From Verrucomicrobiota bacterium (GTDB lineage: Bacteria; Verrucomicrobiota; Verrucomicrobiia; Limisphaerales; JACRJZ01): a DNA stretch of 64,000 bases. Positions 25,466 to 34,538 of the stretch are shown here, in pieces; positions within the stretch are counted from its first letter, which is position 1, and every line of letters begins with the position of its first letter. A model generated the notes under the pieces. It was not told where the DNA came from and did no database searches. It saw only the letters and a program-made list of their open reading frames with translations. The position numbers and the translations under genes were made by a program. The stretch spans positions 44,945 through 108,944 of the forward strand of contig JACRJZ010000060.1 in NCBI GenBank assembly GCA_016219875.1, read 5' to 3'.

Positions 25466-26125
25466 TTACCCCGCGTCCTTCTTCAACCGGGCCACTTCGC
25501 GCCGGACCATCTTGCCCACGCGATGGCGCGCGAGATAAACCTCCATCGCGCTGACCCCCAGGAAGCGCCGGATCTCCTTCACCGGTTTCTGCTTCATCAC
25601 GTAGAGATCGAAAATCTGGTAATGCCGGGGATTCACCTGGCGCCGCACGCGCTCCGTTGCGGTGCGAATGAGATTCTGCTCCCATTCTTCGTCCCAGATC
25701 CTTTCGAGATGGAGGTGGGCTTCGGGATCAGGGACTTGCTCCGCCGCGGCGGTTTCCGAAGCCTCGTCTGCCAGCGGTTCCGCCACGCCAGCGGAGGCCA
25801 GCCGTTTGTTAAACTGGTTGGTGATCCGCCAGCCGGTGAGTTGCAGCAACCAGCCTTTGAACGAGCCGCGCGCCGGGTCGTACTGAAACGCTTTCATCTT
25901 CTTGGCCACGCTCAAGACGGTTTCCTGCACTACCTCTTCGGCCTCGACCGGCTTGAGGCCGGCCTTGAGCGCGACGTGGTAGATGAGCCGCCAGTAGGTG
26001 TCGAAGAACTCCTGCCAACTCCGGTGGTCCTGCCAGTCCTGCAACCGGACCAGCAGGCTTTGACGGGTGGGCAGGAGATCATCGGTGCCGGGTTGGCTCC
26101 GGGAGGCATCGTCGTCGGTCGCCAT
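25466..26125 (-). CDS. RNA polymerase sigma factor, ECF-like sigma-70
   Basis: A 219-residue sigma factor. Region 2 contains SWQEFFDTYWRLIYHVALKA, EAEEVVQETVLSVAKKMKAF and GSFKGWLLQLTGWRITNQF. Region 4 is NPRHYQIFDLYVMKQKPVKE followed by FLGVSAMEVYLARHRVGKMV. The extended linker with acidic residues (EASETAAAEQVPDPEAH) is characteristic of planctomycete/verrucomicrobial ECF sigmas. It should direct RNA polymerase to a special promoter set. The start MATDDDAS is chosen; a longer frame has no conservation. It is divergent from the secreted-protein genes beginning at 26421. No anti-sigma gene is adjacent. Confidence 0.9.
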   Translation of the reverse strand: MATDDDASRSQPGTDDLLPTRQSLLVRLQDWQDHRSWQEFFDTYWRLIYHVALKAGLKPVEAEEVVQETVLSVAKKMKAFQYDPARGSFKGWLLQLTGWRITNQFNKRLASAGVAEPLADEASETAAAEQVPDPEAHLHLERIWDEEWEQNLIRTATERVRRQVNPRHYQIFDLYVMKQKPVKEIRRFLGVSAMEVYLARHRVGKMVRREVARLKKDAG

Positions 26126-26420
26126 GTCAAATCGCTTGCCTGTAATTCCACGACGCGCGGCCGCTTCTTTCAAGAAAGTTGATCTTTTTTGAAAGAACCC
26201 GCCTTCCCCGGCTGAATTAACCAGGAACGGTGGCGGCGTGCCTGGACCGGACGGCACGGAGTCACCCAAAGCAACGAACCGTGCAGACGAACCGAATTGA
26301 CGGAAGCCCGCGCCAGCCTCGACGGCCCGCAGCCGATTCGATCAGTTGCGAAGGCTTTGATCTTCTTGCCTTCTGCTTTTTGCCTTTTCCCAGACTCGAA
26401 AACCCACACCACCGCGCCCC

Positions 26421-26879
26421 ATGACCTCCTCGCTTCATCGAACGCTCACGCTGGCCGCAATACTCCTCGCCGCGCCGCACCTGCCCGCTCAGTTGGCCCT
26501 CGACTGGTTCACGATCGACGGGGGCGGCGGCACCAGCACGAACGGCCAGTATGCTCTCAGCGGCACCCTCGGCCAGCCTGACGCCGGAAGACTGGCGGGC
26601 GGCAATTTCACCCTTGAAGGCGGCTTCTGGGGCATCGTCGCCGCAGTGCCAACGCCCGGTGCGCCGTTCCTCACCGTCACGCGCACTGCGACCAACACCG
26701 TCGTCGTCTCCTGGCCGCTGCCCGACACCGGTTGGAAACTGCACGCGACCCCCAGCTTTTCCACCACGCCCATCCTGTGGACGGAGTTGCCGCCACCGTA
26801 TGCCACCGCCAGCACGAATCTCCTGTTCATCGAGCCAGCGCCGGTAGGCAACAAGTTCTATCGCCTGCACAAACCGTGA
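26421..26879 (+). CDS. Small secreted protein with GGGGTS motif
   Basis: A 152-residue predicted secreted protein with a signal peptide ending near LPAQ. The mature part starts LALDWFTIDGGGGTSTNGQY, then ALSGTLGQPDAG. That segment looks like a recurrent verrucomicrobial secreted-protein motif. Towards the C-terminus PDTGWKLHATPSFSTTP and NKFYRLHKP resemble the short tail repeat seen at the end of other secreted proteins here. The function is unknown. A gap of 52 bases separates it from the following tail-fibre-like gene, so they may be co-transcribed. Confidence 0.78.
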   Translation: MTSSLHRTLTLAAILLAAPHLPAQLALDWFTIDGGGGTSTNGQYALSGTLGQPDAGRLAGGNFTLEGGFWGIVAAVPTPGAPFLTVTRTATNTVVVSWPLPDTGWKLHATPSFSTTPILWTELPPPYATASTNLLFIEPAPVGNKFYRLHKP

Positions 26880-26931
26880 GTTCTCGCGGGCTGCTCCCTT
26901 TTCAACAACAACCAAAGCCGACGGCATCACC

Positions 26932-29493
26932 ATGAAGAACAAAGCCCTGATCCAACACGTTTCCGCGCTGCTGGCCCTGGCCGGCACCTTGGGCGCTGCG
27001 CCGCTCGGCACGGCATTCACCTATCAGGGACGCCTGAACGAGGGCGGTGCGCCGGCCAACGGGACCTACGATTTACGGTTGACGATTTACGACCTGGCGG
27101 CTGGAGGAACGGTGGTCAGCCGCGTTCTGACGAACGCAGCCACGGGAGTGACCAACGGGCTGTTCACTGCCACGCTCGACTTCGGCGCGGGCGTGTTCAC
27201 CGGCGAGGCCCGCTGGCTGGAAGTCGCCGTGAGGACCAGCGGCGGCGGGGGTTTCGTTCCGCTCAGCCCGCGTCAGCCGCTCACGCCCGCGCCGCACGCG
27301 CTTTACGCGGGTGCCGCGGGCACGGCCGCCACGGCTGCCACCGCGGGCAGCGCGAATTCGGTGTCCGCGGCGAACCTCACCGGCACGATGGCGCTGGCGC
27401 AATTGCCGGGCGCAGTGCTCACGAACAACCAGACCGGCGTGACCTTGAGCGGGACGTTCAGTGGAACTGGTTCCGCTCTGACCGGCCTGAACGCTGCCAA
27501 CATCACCGCCGGCACACTGGCCGACGCGCGGCTGGCCAGCAACGTGGCGCGAACCAATCAAGTCTGGCTGCTCGGCGGCAACGGCGGCACGACACCGGGC
27601 GCGCAGTTCCTCGGCACCACGGACAACCAGCCGCTGGAGTTCAAGGTCAACGGCCTGCGCGCGCTGCGATTGGAAAACAACGGCGACAGCAGCGACATCG
27701 GATCAATCCCGGATGGCGCGCCCAACGTGGTAGCCGGTTCGCCATGGAACGCCGTGGGCACGGGTGTGGTGGGAGCAACGATTAGCGGAGGCGGCGCCAC
27801 GAACCACTGGGGCGCCATGGCCCCGAACACCATTCTGGCCGACTTTGGCGCCCTGGGCGGCGGCTCGGGAAATGGGATTCTGGCAGGTTCGGATGCCGCC
27901 ACCATCGGAGGGGGCCAGAACAATGACATCGGCACCGACGCCAATAACAGCGCGATTGGCGGAGGTTACAACAACGACGTCGCGGACAGCTCTGCGTATG
28001 CCACCATTGGAGGGGGCATGCACAATAGCATCGGCATCAACACCGAATACAGCGCGATTGGCGGGGGATTCGGCAACTACATCGGGGACCATTCGAGGTC
28101 GGCCACCATCCCGGGCGGTTATAACAACCGCGCCACGAATTATGCATTCGCGGCGGGACGCCGGGCCAAGGCCAATCACACCGGCGCCTTTGTCTGGGCC
28201 GACTCTCAGGACCTGGATTTCGTCTCCACCTCGAACAACCAATTCAGCGTTCGAGCCTACGGTGGCGTTCGCTTCGAAACCGCCGGCGCGGGCCTGACGC
28301 TCGATGGGCAACCCCTCCTGTACGCCACCAGCGGCTTGAATGCTGCTCAGCTCACCAGCGGCTTGGTTCCTGATGCCCGGCTGTCCGCTAATGTTCCCCT
28401 GCTTTCCGCAGGCAGGCTGGCGGATTCCGTCTTGAGTGCAAACGTGGCTTTGCTCAACAACAGCCAGACCGTTACGGGCGCGAAGACGTTTAACAGTCCC
28501 GCCAACAGCTTCACCGGCAACGGCAGCGGACTGACGAGCCTGAACGCCTCCCAACTGGCCAGCGGCACCGTTTCCGACGCAAGGCTCTCCGCCACTGTAG
28601 CCCGGCTCAATAACGCCCAGACCTTCACCGGCGTGAAGACCTTCCGCAATCCGAGTGACAATGGCGGCAGCCTGCGCGTGGGGGCCGATGCCTTGGGCGG
28701 GGAGCCGAAGTTTGTCTATTTTGGCGACAGCGATTACGTGAGGATCGGGGAAAGCGCAGCCGACGACCGCATGGAACTGCGCGCGGGGGAGTTTTCTTTC
28801 CTGGACGGCCCGACTCGGCTCAACGACAACCCCATCTTCTTTCGCGACGGTACCGATCAGTTCCATGGCTTGGGCTGGTATAGCGCCGGGAGTTTCGCCG
28901 GCACCAACCTGGACGGCCCGGTGCTGTTTGGCTACGCGGGCGGCGCGCTGGGCACGACCGGCGCCGGCCAGAACATCGCGCTCCATTGGAGCCAGTCCGG
29001 CCGTGTGGGCGCGGGCCGCGTGCCCGTCGCCAACCGCCTGGAAGTCGAGGGCAACGCCTCCAAGACCACCGCCGGCGATTGGCTGGCCAACTCCGACGCG
29101 CGCATCAAGACGGAGGTGGCCACCGTCACGAACGCGGTTGACACGCTCGCCAAGGTGCGCTTGGTGAGCTTCCGCTACACTGACGATTACCGGGCGGCCC
29201 ATCCGAGCGTTAAAGACCGCGCCTACGTCAACGTCATTGCGCAGGAGTTCCGGCAGGTTTTCCCCGACGCCGTCCAAGGCAGCGGCGAGCGGCTGGCAGA
29301 CGGCAGCGAGATTCTGCAAGTGGACACGTATCCGTTGACGATCTACTCGGCGGCAGCGGTGCAGGAACTCAATCAAAAGGTGGAACACCTGAGCGGCGAA
29401 TTGAAACGTCGCGAAGTGGAGAACGCGGATTTGCAGCACCGGCTGGACAAACTCGAATCCCTGCTCCTGCAACGAAGTGGAGAGGACCGATGA
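26932..29493 (+). CDS. Tail-fibre/adhesin-like protein with S74-type chaperone
   Basis: An 853-residue secreted protein. After a signal peptide (MKNKALIQHVSALLALAGTL, cleavage near LGAAPLG) comes a domain beginning TAFTYQGRLNEGGAPANGTY. The middle (about residues 300-420) is rich in IGGGxNNxI-like turns typical of YadA-head-like beta helices. AAGRRAKANHTGAFVWADS follows. LNASQLASGTVSDARLS-like stem repeats lie around 460-560. The C-terminus (about 720-853) resembles the peptidase S74/intramolecular chaperone domain: NSDARIKTEVATV, VRLVSFRYTDDY, NVIAQEFRQVFPDAVQG and a coiled-coil tail. It probably forms a trimeric surface fibre whose chaperone is autocleaved at the Ser-Asp. Confidence 0.82.
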   Translation: MKNKALIQHVSALLALAGTLGAAPLGTAFTYQGRLNEGGAPANGTYDLRLTIYDLAAGGTVVSRVLTNAATGVTNGLFTATLDFGAGVFTGEARWLEVAVRTSGGGGFVPLSPRQPLTPAPHALYAGAAGTAATAATAGSANSVSAANLTGTMALAQLPGAVLTNNQTGVTLSGTFSGTGSALTGLNAANITAGTLADARLASNVARTNQVWLLGGNGGTTPGAQFLGTTDNQPLEFKVNGLRALRLENNGDSSDIGSIPDGAPNVVAGSPWNAVGTGVVGATISGGGATNHWGAMAPNTILADFGALGGGSGNGILAGSDAATIGGGQNNDIGTDANNSAIGGGYNNDVADSSAYATIGGGMHNSIGINTEYSAIGGGFGNYIGDHSRSATIPGGYNNRATNYAFAAGRRAKANHTGAFVWADSQDLDFVSTSNNQFSVRAYGGVRFETAGAGLTLDGQPLLYATSGLNAAQLTSGLVPDARLSANVPLLSAGRLADSVLSANVALLNNSQTVTGAKTFNSPANSFTGNGSGLTSLNASQLASGTVSDARLSATVARLNNAQTFTGVKTFRNPSDNGGSLRVGADALGGEPKFVYFGDSDYVRIGESAADDRMELRAGEFSFLDGPTRLNDNPIFFRDGTDQFHGLGWYSAGSFAGTNLDGPVLFGYAGGALGTTGAGQNIALHWSQSGRVGAGRVPVANRLEVEGNASKTTAGDWLANSDARIKTEVATVTNAVDTLAKVRLVSFRYTDDYRAAHPSVKDRAYVNVIAQEFRQVFPDAVQGSGERLADGSEILQVDTYPLTIYSAAAVQELNQKVEHLSGELKRREVENADLQHRLDKLESLLLQRSGEDR

Positions 29494-29551
29494 AAAACCC
29501 GAAACCCGAAATCTGGACCAAACTCGAAATCCAAAACTCAAAACTCGAACC

Positions 29552-32329
29552 ATGAACCTGCCCATTCGTCATTCGTCATTCGTCATTGCGTGCGTCTTGC
29601 TCTCAACTCTCAACCCTCAACTCTCAACCAGCTTCGCCGCCCCGCTCGGCACAGCCTTCACCTACCAGGGCCGCTTGAATGACGGCGGCGCTCCAGCCAA
29701 CGGGCTTTACGATTTTAACTTCGCGCTCTTCAACGCCGCCAGTGGCGGCACGCAAGCCGGCCCGACGCTGGTCACCAACGGCGTCGCGGTCAGCAGCGGC
29801 CTGTTCACCGTCACGCTCGATTTTGGAGCCGGCATTTTCGGCGGCGACGCCCGCTGGCTCGTCGTCATCGTGGGCACCAACGGGGCCCCGGTTTTGAACA
29901 TGCTGCACCCGCGCCAGCCGCTCACGCCCGCGCCGCACGCCCTTTTCGCGTCCCAAGCGGGCGTGGCCACCAGCGCAAGCGTGGCCACCAGCGCAAGCGT
30001 GGCTACCAGCGCGGGCACGGCCCTCACCACCACCAGCGTGGCCAACAACGCCGTCACAGCGCCCGGCATCGCGTCCGGCCAGGTCGTCAAGTCGCTTAAC
30101 GGCCTGCGCGACGCCGTGGCCCTGGCCCCCGGCGCCAACGTCACGCTCACGCCCAGCGGGCAGACGCTCACGCTGGCGTCGCCGACCGACTGGCATGTCG
30201 GCGGCAACACCGGCACGACCGCTGGTGCCGACTTCATCGGAACCGCGGACAACCAGCCGCTGGAATTCAAGGTGAACGGCGGACGCGCGCTCCGTTTGGA
30301 GCCGACCGCGACTGGCAAGCCCAACGTCATCGGTGGGCATCCCGACAATGCCGCCGTGGGCCAAGGGGTGACCATCGTCGGTGGCTTCAGTAACCTCGTG
30401 CAAGGCGATCTTGCAATCATCGGCGGAGGTGGCAATAACGTCATCCAAACCAACAGCCACTACGCCATCCTTGTCGGCGGCGAGTACAACCAAATCCAAG
30501 GCTCCGCCACCAACGACCGTGGCGCCAAGTTTGCCTTTCTGGGCGGCGGCAGCGGCAACGTGATTGAAACCTACGCCTATTGGCCTGTCCTTGGAGGCGG
30601 CTACCTGAACCGCATTCAATACGATGCAGACAACTCAGTCATTGTCGGAGGCAAACAGAACTTGATCGGCACCAACGCCGACTACGCGGCCGTCGGGGGC
30701 GGGAATCTCAACCTCATCTCGAACGCAGCGCAGTACGCCACTATCCCGGGCGGGGCCAACAACGTGGCTGGACAAAGTTACGCCTTTGCCGCCGGCCGGC
30801 GCGCCAAGGCCAACCACCAAGGCAGCTTCGTGTGGGCCGACTCCACTGCGGCCGACTTCGCCTCCACCGCGGCCAACCAGTTCCTCATTCGCGCCGGCGG
30901 CGGCGTGGGCATCGGCAAGATCAATCCGGCCTCGGCCCTCGACGTCAACGGCACCGTGACGGCGAACAACTTCGTCGGGTCGGGCGCAGGCTTGACCGGT
31001 GTCACGCTCAGTCCAGCAAACCTGACCAGTGGCAGTGTGACCAACGCGGTCAGTTTTCTTTCTACCGCCGGCGTGGGCATCGGCACGGCCACGCCGCAGG
31101 ACTCACTGTTGGATGTCGAAGGCGACCTGCGCCTCAACAACTACGAGCTTTTCCTCCGCAGCGGCACCGACCGCAATCACGGCTTGGGCTGGTACGGCAT
31201 GCTGCCGGGCACCAACAAGTATTTCGCCGGCGCCAATGTGGACGGCCCGGTGCTCTACGGTTGGAGCGGCGGCGCGCTCGCCACCGTCGGCGGAGGTCAG
31301 CGCCTCGCCCTGCAGTGGGACAGTTCCGGCAAGGCATGGCTTGATGCCAGCAACGTGAACAACGGCACCCTCGTTCCTGGGCTGGCCTTCGGGTTCAACA
31401 GCGGCGAAGGCATCTCCTCCAAACGAACCGCAGGCGGAAACCAATACGGCCTCGACTTCTACACGTTCTACCAGAACCGCATGACCATCACGCAAAGCGG
31501 CAGCGTCGGCATCGGCACCACCACGCCTTCCAACAGGCTCGACGTGATCGGCACGGTGCAGGCCGATGCCTTTGCCACGCATGGCACGAACGCTTTCCAG
31601 GTGTTGCTGGACGGCGCGCGAGCGTTGCGCATCGAGTCGGCCAACAACTTCATCGCCGGCAGTTCCGGCAACACGGTGGAGCCGGGCGCACGCAATTCCA
31701 TCATCGCGGCGGGTGGCAATCAACGCATCCAGGCTGGCGCACAGTACGGCACGATCGTTGGCGGCTGGGGCAACAGCGTCGGTACCAACACCACCTACGG
31801 CACCATCGGCGGCGGCGACGCCAACACCATCTCCAACGCCTCCTTTGCCACCATCCCCGGCGGCTCGCGGGCCAAAGCCACGCATCACGGCCAATTCGCC
31901 TATGCCAGCGGCTCCTTCTCCGCCGCCGGCGACGCCCAGACCTCCATTTACGTGCTGCGCAATCAGAGCCTGGGCGCCGCGGGCTACTACACGCTGTTCC
32001 TGGACGGCAGTTCGGAAACCAAACCGTTGACCGTGCCCAACGGTTCGCGCTGGGCTTTCGACATCCTGCTCATCGGCAGCCAGCCGAGTGGCACCACCGC
32101 GGCCTGGCAAATCCGTGGCGTGATCAAGAACAATATCGGCACCACCAGCTTCGTCGGCACTCCGACCACCACGGCGCTGGGCGTCGATGCCGCGGCTTCG
32201 ACCTGGAACGTGCTTGCCCAGGCCAACAACACCACCGACTCGCTCGACCTCCAGGTCCGCGGCTCCAGCACCACGGAGTGGACCTCCTGGGTGGCCACAG
32301 TCCGCACGGTGGAAGTGACTCCTCAGTAG
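29552..32329 (+). CDS. Tail-fibre/adhesin-like paralogue without S74 domain
   Basis: A 925-residue secreted paralogue of the preceding protein. It shares AAPLGTAFTYQGRLNDGGAP, RQPLTPAPHALFAS, the IGGGGNNVI-type beta-helix turns, FAAGRRAKANHQGSFVWADS and DGPVLYGWSGGALATVGGGQ. It lacks the C-terminal S74 chaperone and ends instead in a beta-rich domain (LGAAGYYTLFLDGSSETKPL to VEVTPQ). The start MNLPIRHSSF is the ATG after a repetitive leader; the signal peptide LLSTLNPQLSTSFAA is encoded by a tandem repeat. It is directly downstream of the first paralogue, probably in one transcription unit. The role is unproved; surface fibre is inferred. Confidence 0.8.
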   Translation: MNLPIRHSSFVIACVLLSTLNPQLSTSFAAPLGTAFTYQGRLNDGGAPANGLYDFNFALFNAASGGTQAGPTLVTNGVAVSSGLFTVTLDFGAGIFGGDARWLVVIVGTNGAPVLNMLHPRQPLTPAPHALFASQAGVATSASVATSASVATSAGTALTTTSVANNAVTAPGIASGQVVKSLNGLRDAVALAPGANVTLTPSGQTLTLASPTDWHVGGNTGTTAGADFIGTADNQPLEFKVNGGRALRLEPTATGKPNVIGGHPDNAAVGQGVTIVGGFSNLVQGDLAIIGGGGNNVIQTNSHYAILVGGEYNQIQGSATNDRGAKFAFLGGGSGNVIETYAYWPVLGGGYLNRIQYDADNSVIVGGKQNLIGTNADYAAVGGGNLNLISNAAQYATIPGGANNVAGQSYAFAAGRRAKANHQGSFVWADSTAADFASTAANQFLIRAGGGVGIGKINPASALDVNGTVTANNFVGSGAGLTGVTLSPANLTSGSVTNAVSFLSTAGVGIGTATPQDSLLDVEGDLRLNNYELFLRSGTDRNHGLGWYGMLPGTNKYFAGANVDGPVLYGWSGGALATVGGGQRLALQWDSSGKAWLDASNVNNGTLVPGLAFGFNSGEGISSKRTAGGNQYGLDFYTFYQNRMTITQSGSVGIGTTTPSNRLDVIGTVQADAFATHGTNAFQVLLDGARALRIESANNFIAGSSGNTVEPGARNSIIAAGGNQRIQAGAQYGTIVGGWGNSVGTNTTYGTIGGGDANTISNASFATIPGGSRAKATHHGQFAYASGSFSAAGDAQTSIYVLRNQSLGAAGYYTLFLDGSSETKPLTVPNGSRWAFDILLIGSQPSGTTAAWQIRGVIKNNIGTTSFVGTPTTTALGVDAAASTWNVLAQANNTTDSLDLQVRGSSTTEWTSWVATVRTVEVTPQ

Positions 32330-32344
32330 AGCTTCGCGCAAAGC

Positions 32345-32622
32345 TGTAGCCGACGACGTGAGGAGAGTCGGAGCCACCGCCGACGGTGGCTGCATCGGGC
32401 TAAGGAACGGAGCGCGGCTGTGGTCGAAGACCCAGCCGCAGCACGCTCCAGAGGACGAAACTCGGACAGGCTCCCACGCCCCGCGCCTGGGTTGGTGCGG
32501 CGACTGGTCCGGCGGACACAGCCGTGCTCCGTTGTTCCTGGGCAGGCTCAAATCTGCCGACTCTCAACTCTCAACCATTCACTCTCAACCCTCAGACAGA
32601 GCCTCCTCACGTCGGCTGCTAC
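32345..32622. repeat. Repeat-rich gap with family A arms
   Basis: The 380-bp gap 32330-32709 holds no gene. A degenerate family A left arm (GTAGCCGACGACGTGAGGAG, 32345 onwards) and a good right arm (32599-32622) enclose a GCGGCTGTGG/CCAGCCGC palindrome and short ACTCTCAACTCTCAACC repeats (32560-32593). It separates the adhesin paralogue from the mobile element's left flank. Confidence 0.65.
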
Positions 32623-32709
32623 GAGAACCTGCAAGCGCCTCAATAATCGCCGCCTTTCCCCATTGCCGTGGCGCAAACGCCCGGTTGGTTCGCGACCAGC
32701 CGGGCGACT

Positions 32710-33174
32710 TCATTTCACGGGTTCCCGCCAGACGCGGCAGACCGGCTCCTCGGTGCGTTTGAGCGCGGCGTTCGTCAATCCCGGGTCAAACGAGTAGAGC
32801 ACGCCCGCGCCGTTGGTCCGGCGGTATTCCCAAAGCGGCGCCAGCCATGTCGTGGCCGTCTCCGGCGGCAGCAGATTGACGCGCCGGCCCTCCACGGCGC
32901 CGTGTTCTTCCCCTTCGACCATTCGATACGTGCCCGTGAACCGGTTGCTTTGCAGTCCGGCGATCACCGCGTAAAGCCGGTTCTCCGCTGTGACCTCCAA
33001 CTGGAGATTCGTTCCCCGCAGGCTGCCCTGGCGGATTTGAGCCATGCTCCAGAAAGTCGTTTGGTCAAACAAGCCCGTGACGGTGTTCCCGGCTTGCTTG
33101 AGGTCCAGGGTGATGTAAAGCGGCAACCGAGTTGTCCAGTTTTTGCGGTAAGAACCCGAGCGGGGCGTGGGCAT
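32710..33174 (-). pseudogene. Truncated beta-rich ORF at left edge of the Mu-like element
   Basis: The open frame ends here with a credible C-terminal domain: LPLYITLDLKQAGNTVTGLF, GSLRGTNLQLEVTAENRLY and FTGTYRMVEGEEHGAVEG. It resembles calycin-like extracellular beta domains with a K-Q-x-G-N-x-V-T-G strand. There is no signal peptide or N-terminal domain. Upstream the frame runs through TTGTCCAGTTTT-type sequence (33132-33143) into the tail of the MuB-like gene, where it is certainly non-native. No matching N-terminal part is found beyond the other edge of the element. It is either a gene truncated by the insertion or, less likely, a short 154-residue gene starting at 33174. Confidence 0.5.
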
Positions 33175-33218
33175 GGAAAGAGCGCGGGCTTTGCTCGAAC
33201 CATCGAACAGAGCCAGCG

Positions 33219-34538
33219 CTAAACCGTCACCTCCGCCAGAGCCGGGCGCGAACGGGCAGTCAGCGCCGCGGATTCCATCGGCTGCGGGGCAGGTGCAATG
33301 TTCCTGTGGAGCGGTTGCACTTCGGCTGCGGGAGGTTCGCAAACGGGTTGCCGACGCGATGCGCCAGCGCGCTTGGGGATGACGGCAAAAGCCCCGTCCA
33401 TTGCGCTGTCATTCGACAGGCGCACCTCCAGAGCGGTCTGAAAATCTTTCGCGTCAGGTTCATCCCGACCGGCGCGGCGGGCAACATCTTGCGCATCTCT
33501 CACCAGGTCGAACAAGCCCGACACGTCGCGCAAGTGTTGGGCGTATTTCACGGCCTGCCGTTGGCCGCGCTCCCCGATCCTGGGCAGGTAGCGCGCGGCC
33601 AGCGCCGCCAAGTCTTCCTCGGCAGTGGCCGCCGGCAACGTCACCCATCGGCCCGCAAAGCGCCGCCGGAATTGATCTGCGTTGTATCCAGTCTTGCGCT
33701 CGATTTCAGCCAGGCGCGCAGCAAACTGGGGCGTCCCCACCAGCGCAACGGCAACGCCCTTATCCACCAAGGCCGAATCAATCCAATCGACCAGCGGCGG
33801 CCGGCCTGCACCATCCGTGTTAAGCAAGTAGTGGCTTTCATCGATGATGACCACCAAGCCCGAATGCCGCGCAAGATGTTGGGTTCGATAACGGATTTCG
33901 GTCGCGGCTTTTCCGTCGCCGCAGGGATGCCCTTGGGCCTCTGCAAAAGCGTGAAAGAACTCATGTTGCGAACCGTAGCTCGGGGCGGTGAAGAAACGCG
34001 CCTCGCCTCTGTGCGCGTGACACCAGGCACGCAGAGCCGCGGTCTTGCCCCGTCCCGCCTCGCCCCATAGACAGACAGGGCGGCGCGTCTCAAGGCACCA
34101 ATCCAACGTCTGCCAAACTTCTCGCCCGATGTTGGTTTGGTAGAAGTCCGCGGCAACCCTCGCGCTCTCCTGACGTTCATATTCTGCCATCGCTTCACGC
34201 GTAGAGTTGGCCAGAGAACGGTCGTAGCAGACGATCCATTCCCTCAACTCCCGTTCGACATGCGCTGCTTTAACCGGAACTCTGACAAACCCTCGACGTA
34301 GAAAAGCTTCATCGTCTCTGAGGATCTCTTCCTCAAAGCGCGTCTCACCTTTCCGATTGAGGATTTCTGCGATCTCTTGCGCGGCATCGTGCAAACCGTC
34401 TGCCGTCTGACTCAGCGCGTGGACAAACCACGCCAGGCGCTTTTCCTCCGCCGCCAGCGCCGGCAGCCGCCGGCAAACGTCCCGCGCGTTCAGCGGCCCG
34501 CGCTCGTGAGTTTGGTTCTCTGGCTCATTCATGTTCAT
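33219..34538 (-). CDS. MuB/TniB-like AAA+ ATPase
   Basis: A 439-residue AAA+ ATPase. Walker A is LWGEAGRGKTAAL, Walker B LVVIIDESHYLLNT, and a sensor region VAVALVGTPQFAARL follows. That order is typical of the transposition ATPases MuB, TniB and TnsC, which bind DNA and direct the DDE transposase to target sites. An N-terminal helical region of ~130 residues precedes the ATPase core, and a Pro/Ala-rich tail follows it. The start MNMNEPENQ is preferred because GGAG lies seven bases upstream; it overlaps the transposase stop. Other in-frame ATGs are at 34544 and 34532. Confidence 0.85.
   Translation of the reverse strand: MNMNEPENQTHERGPLNARDVCRRLPALAAEEKRLAWFVHALSQTADGLHDAAQEIAEILNRKGETRFEEEILRDDEAFLRRGFVRVPVKAAHVERELREWIVCYDRSLANSTREAMAEYERQESARVAADFYQTNIGREVWQTLDWCLETRRPVCLWGEAGRGKTAALRAWCHAHRGEARFFTAPSYGSQHEFFHAFAEAQGHPCGDGKAATEIRYRTQHLARHSGLVVIIDESHYLLNTDGAGRPPLVDWIDSALVDKGVAVALVGTPQFAARLAEIERKTGYNADQFRRRFAGRWVTLPAATAEEDLAALAARYLPRIGERGQRQAVKYAQHLRDVSGLFDLVRDAQDVARRAGRDEPDAKDFQTALEVRLSNDSAMDGAFAVIPKRAGASRRQPVCEPPAAEVQPLHRNIAPAPQPMESAALTARSRPALAEVTV

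Noticed and set aside
31103..32551. 482-residue minus-strand frame opposite the second adhesin-like gene
   Set aside because: Gly/Ala/Arg-rich antisense of a repetitive gene; no domain.
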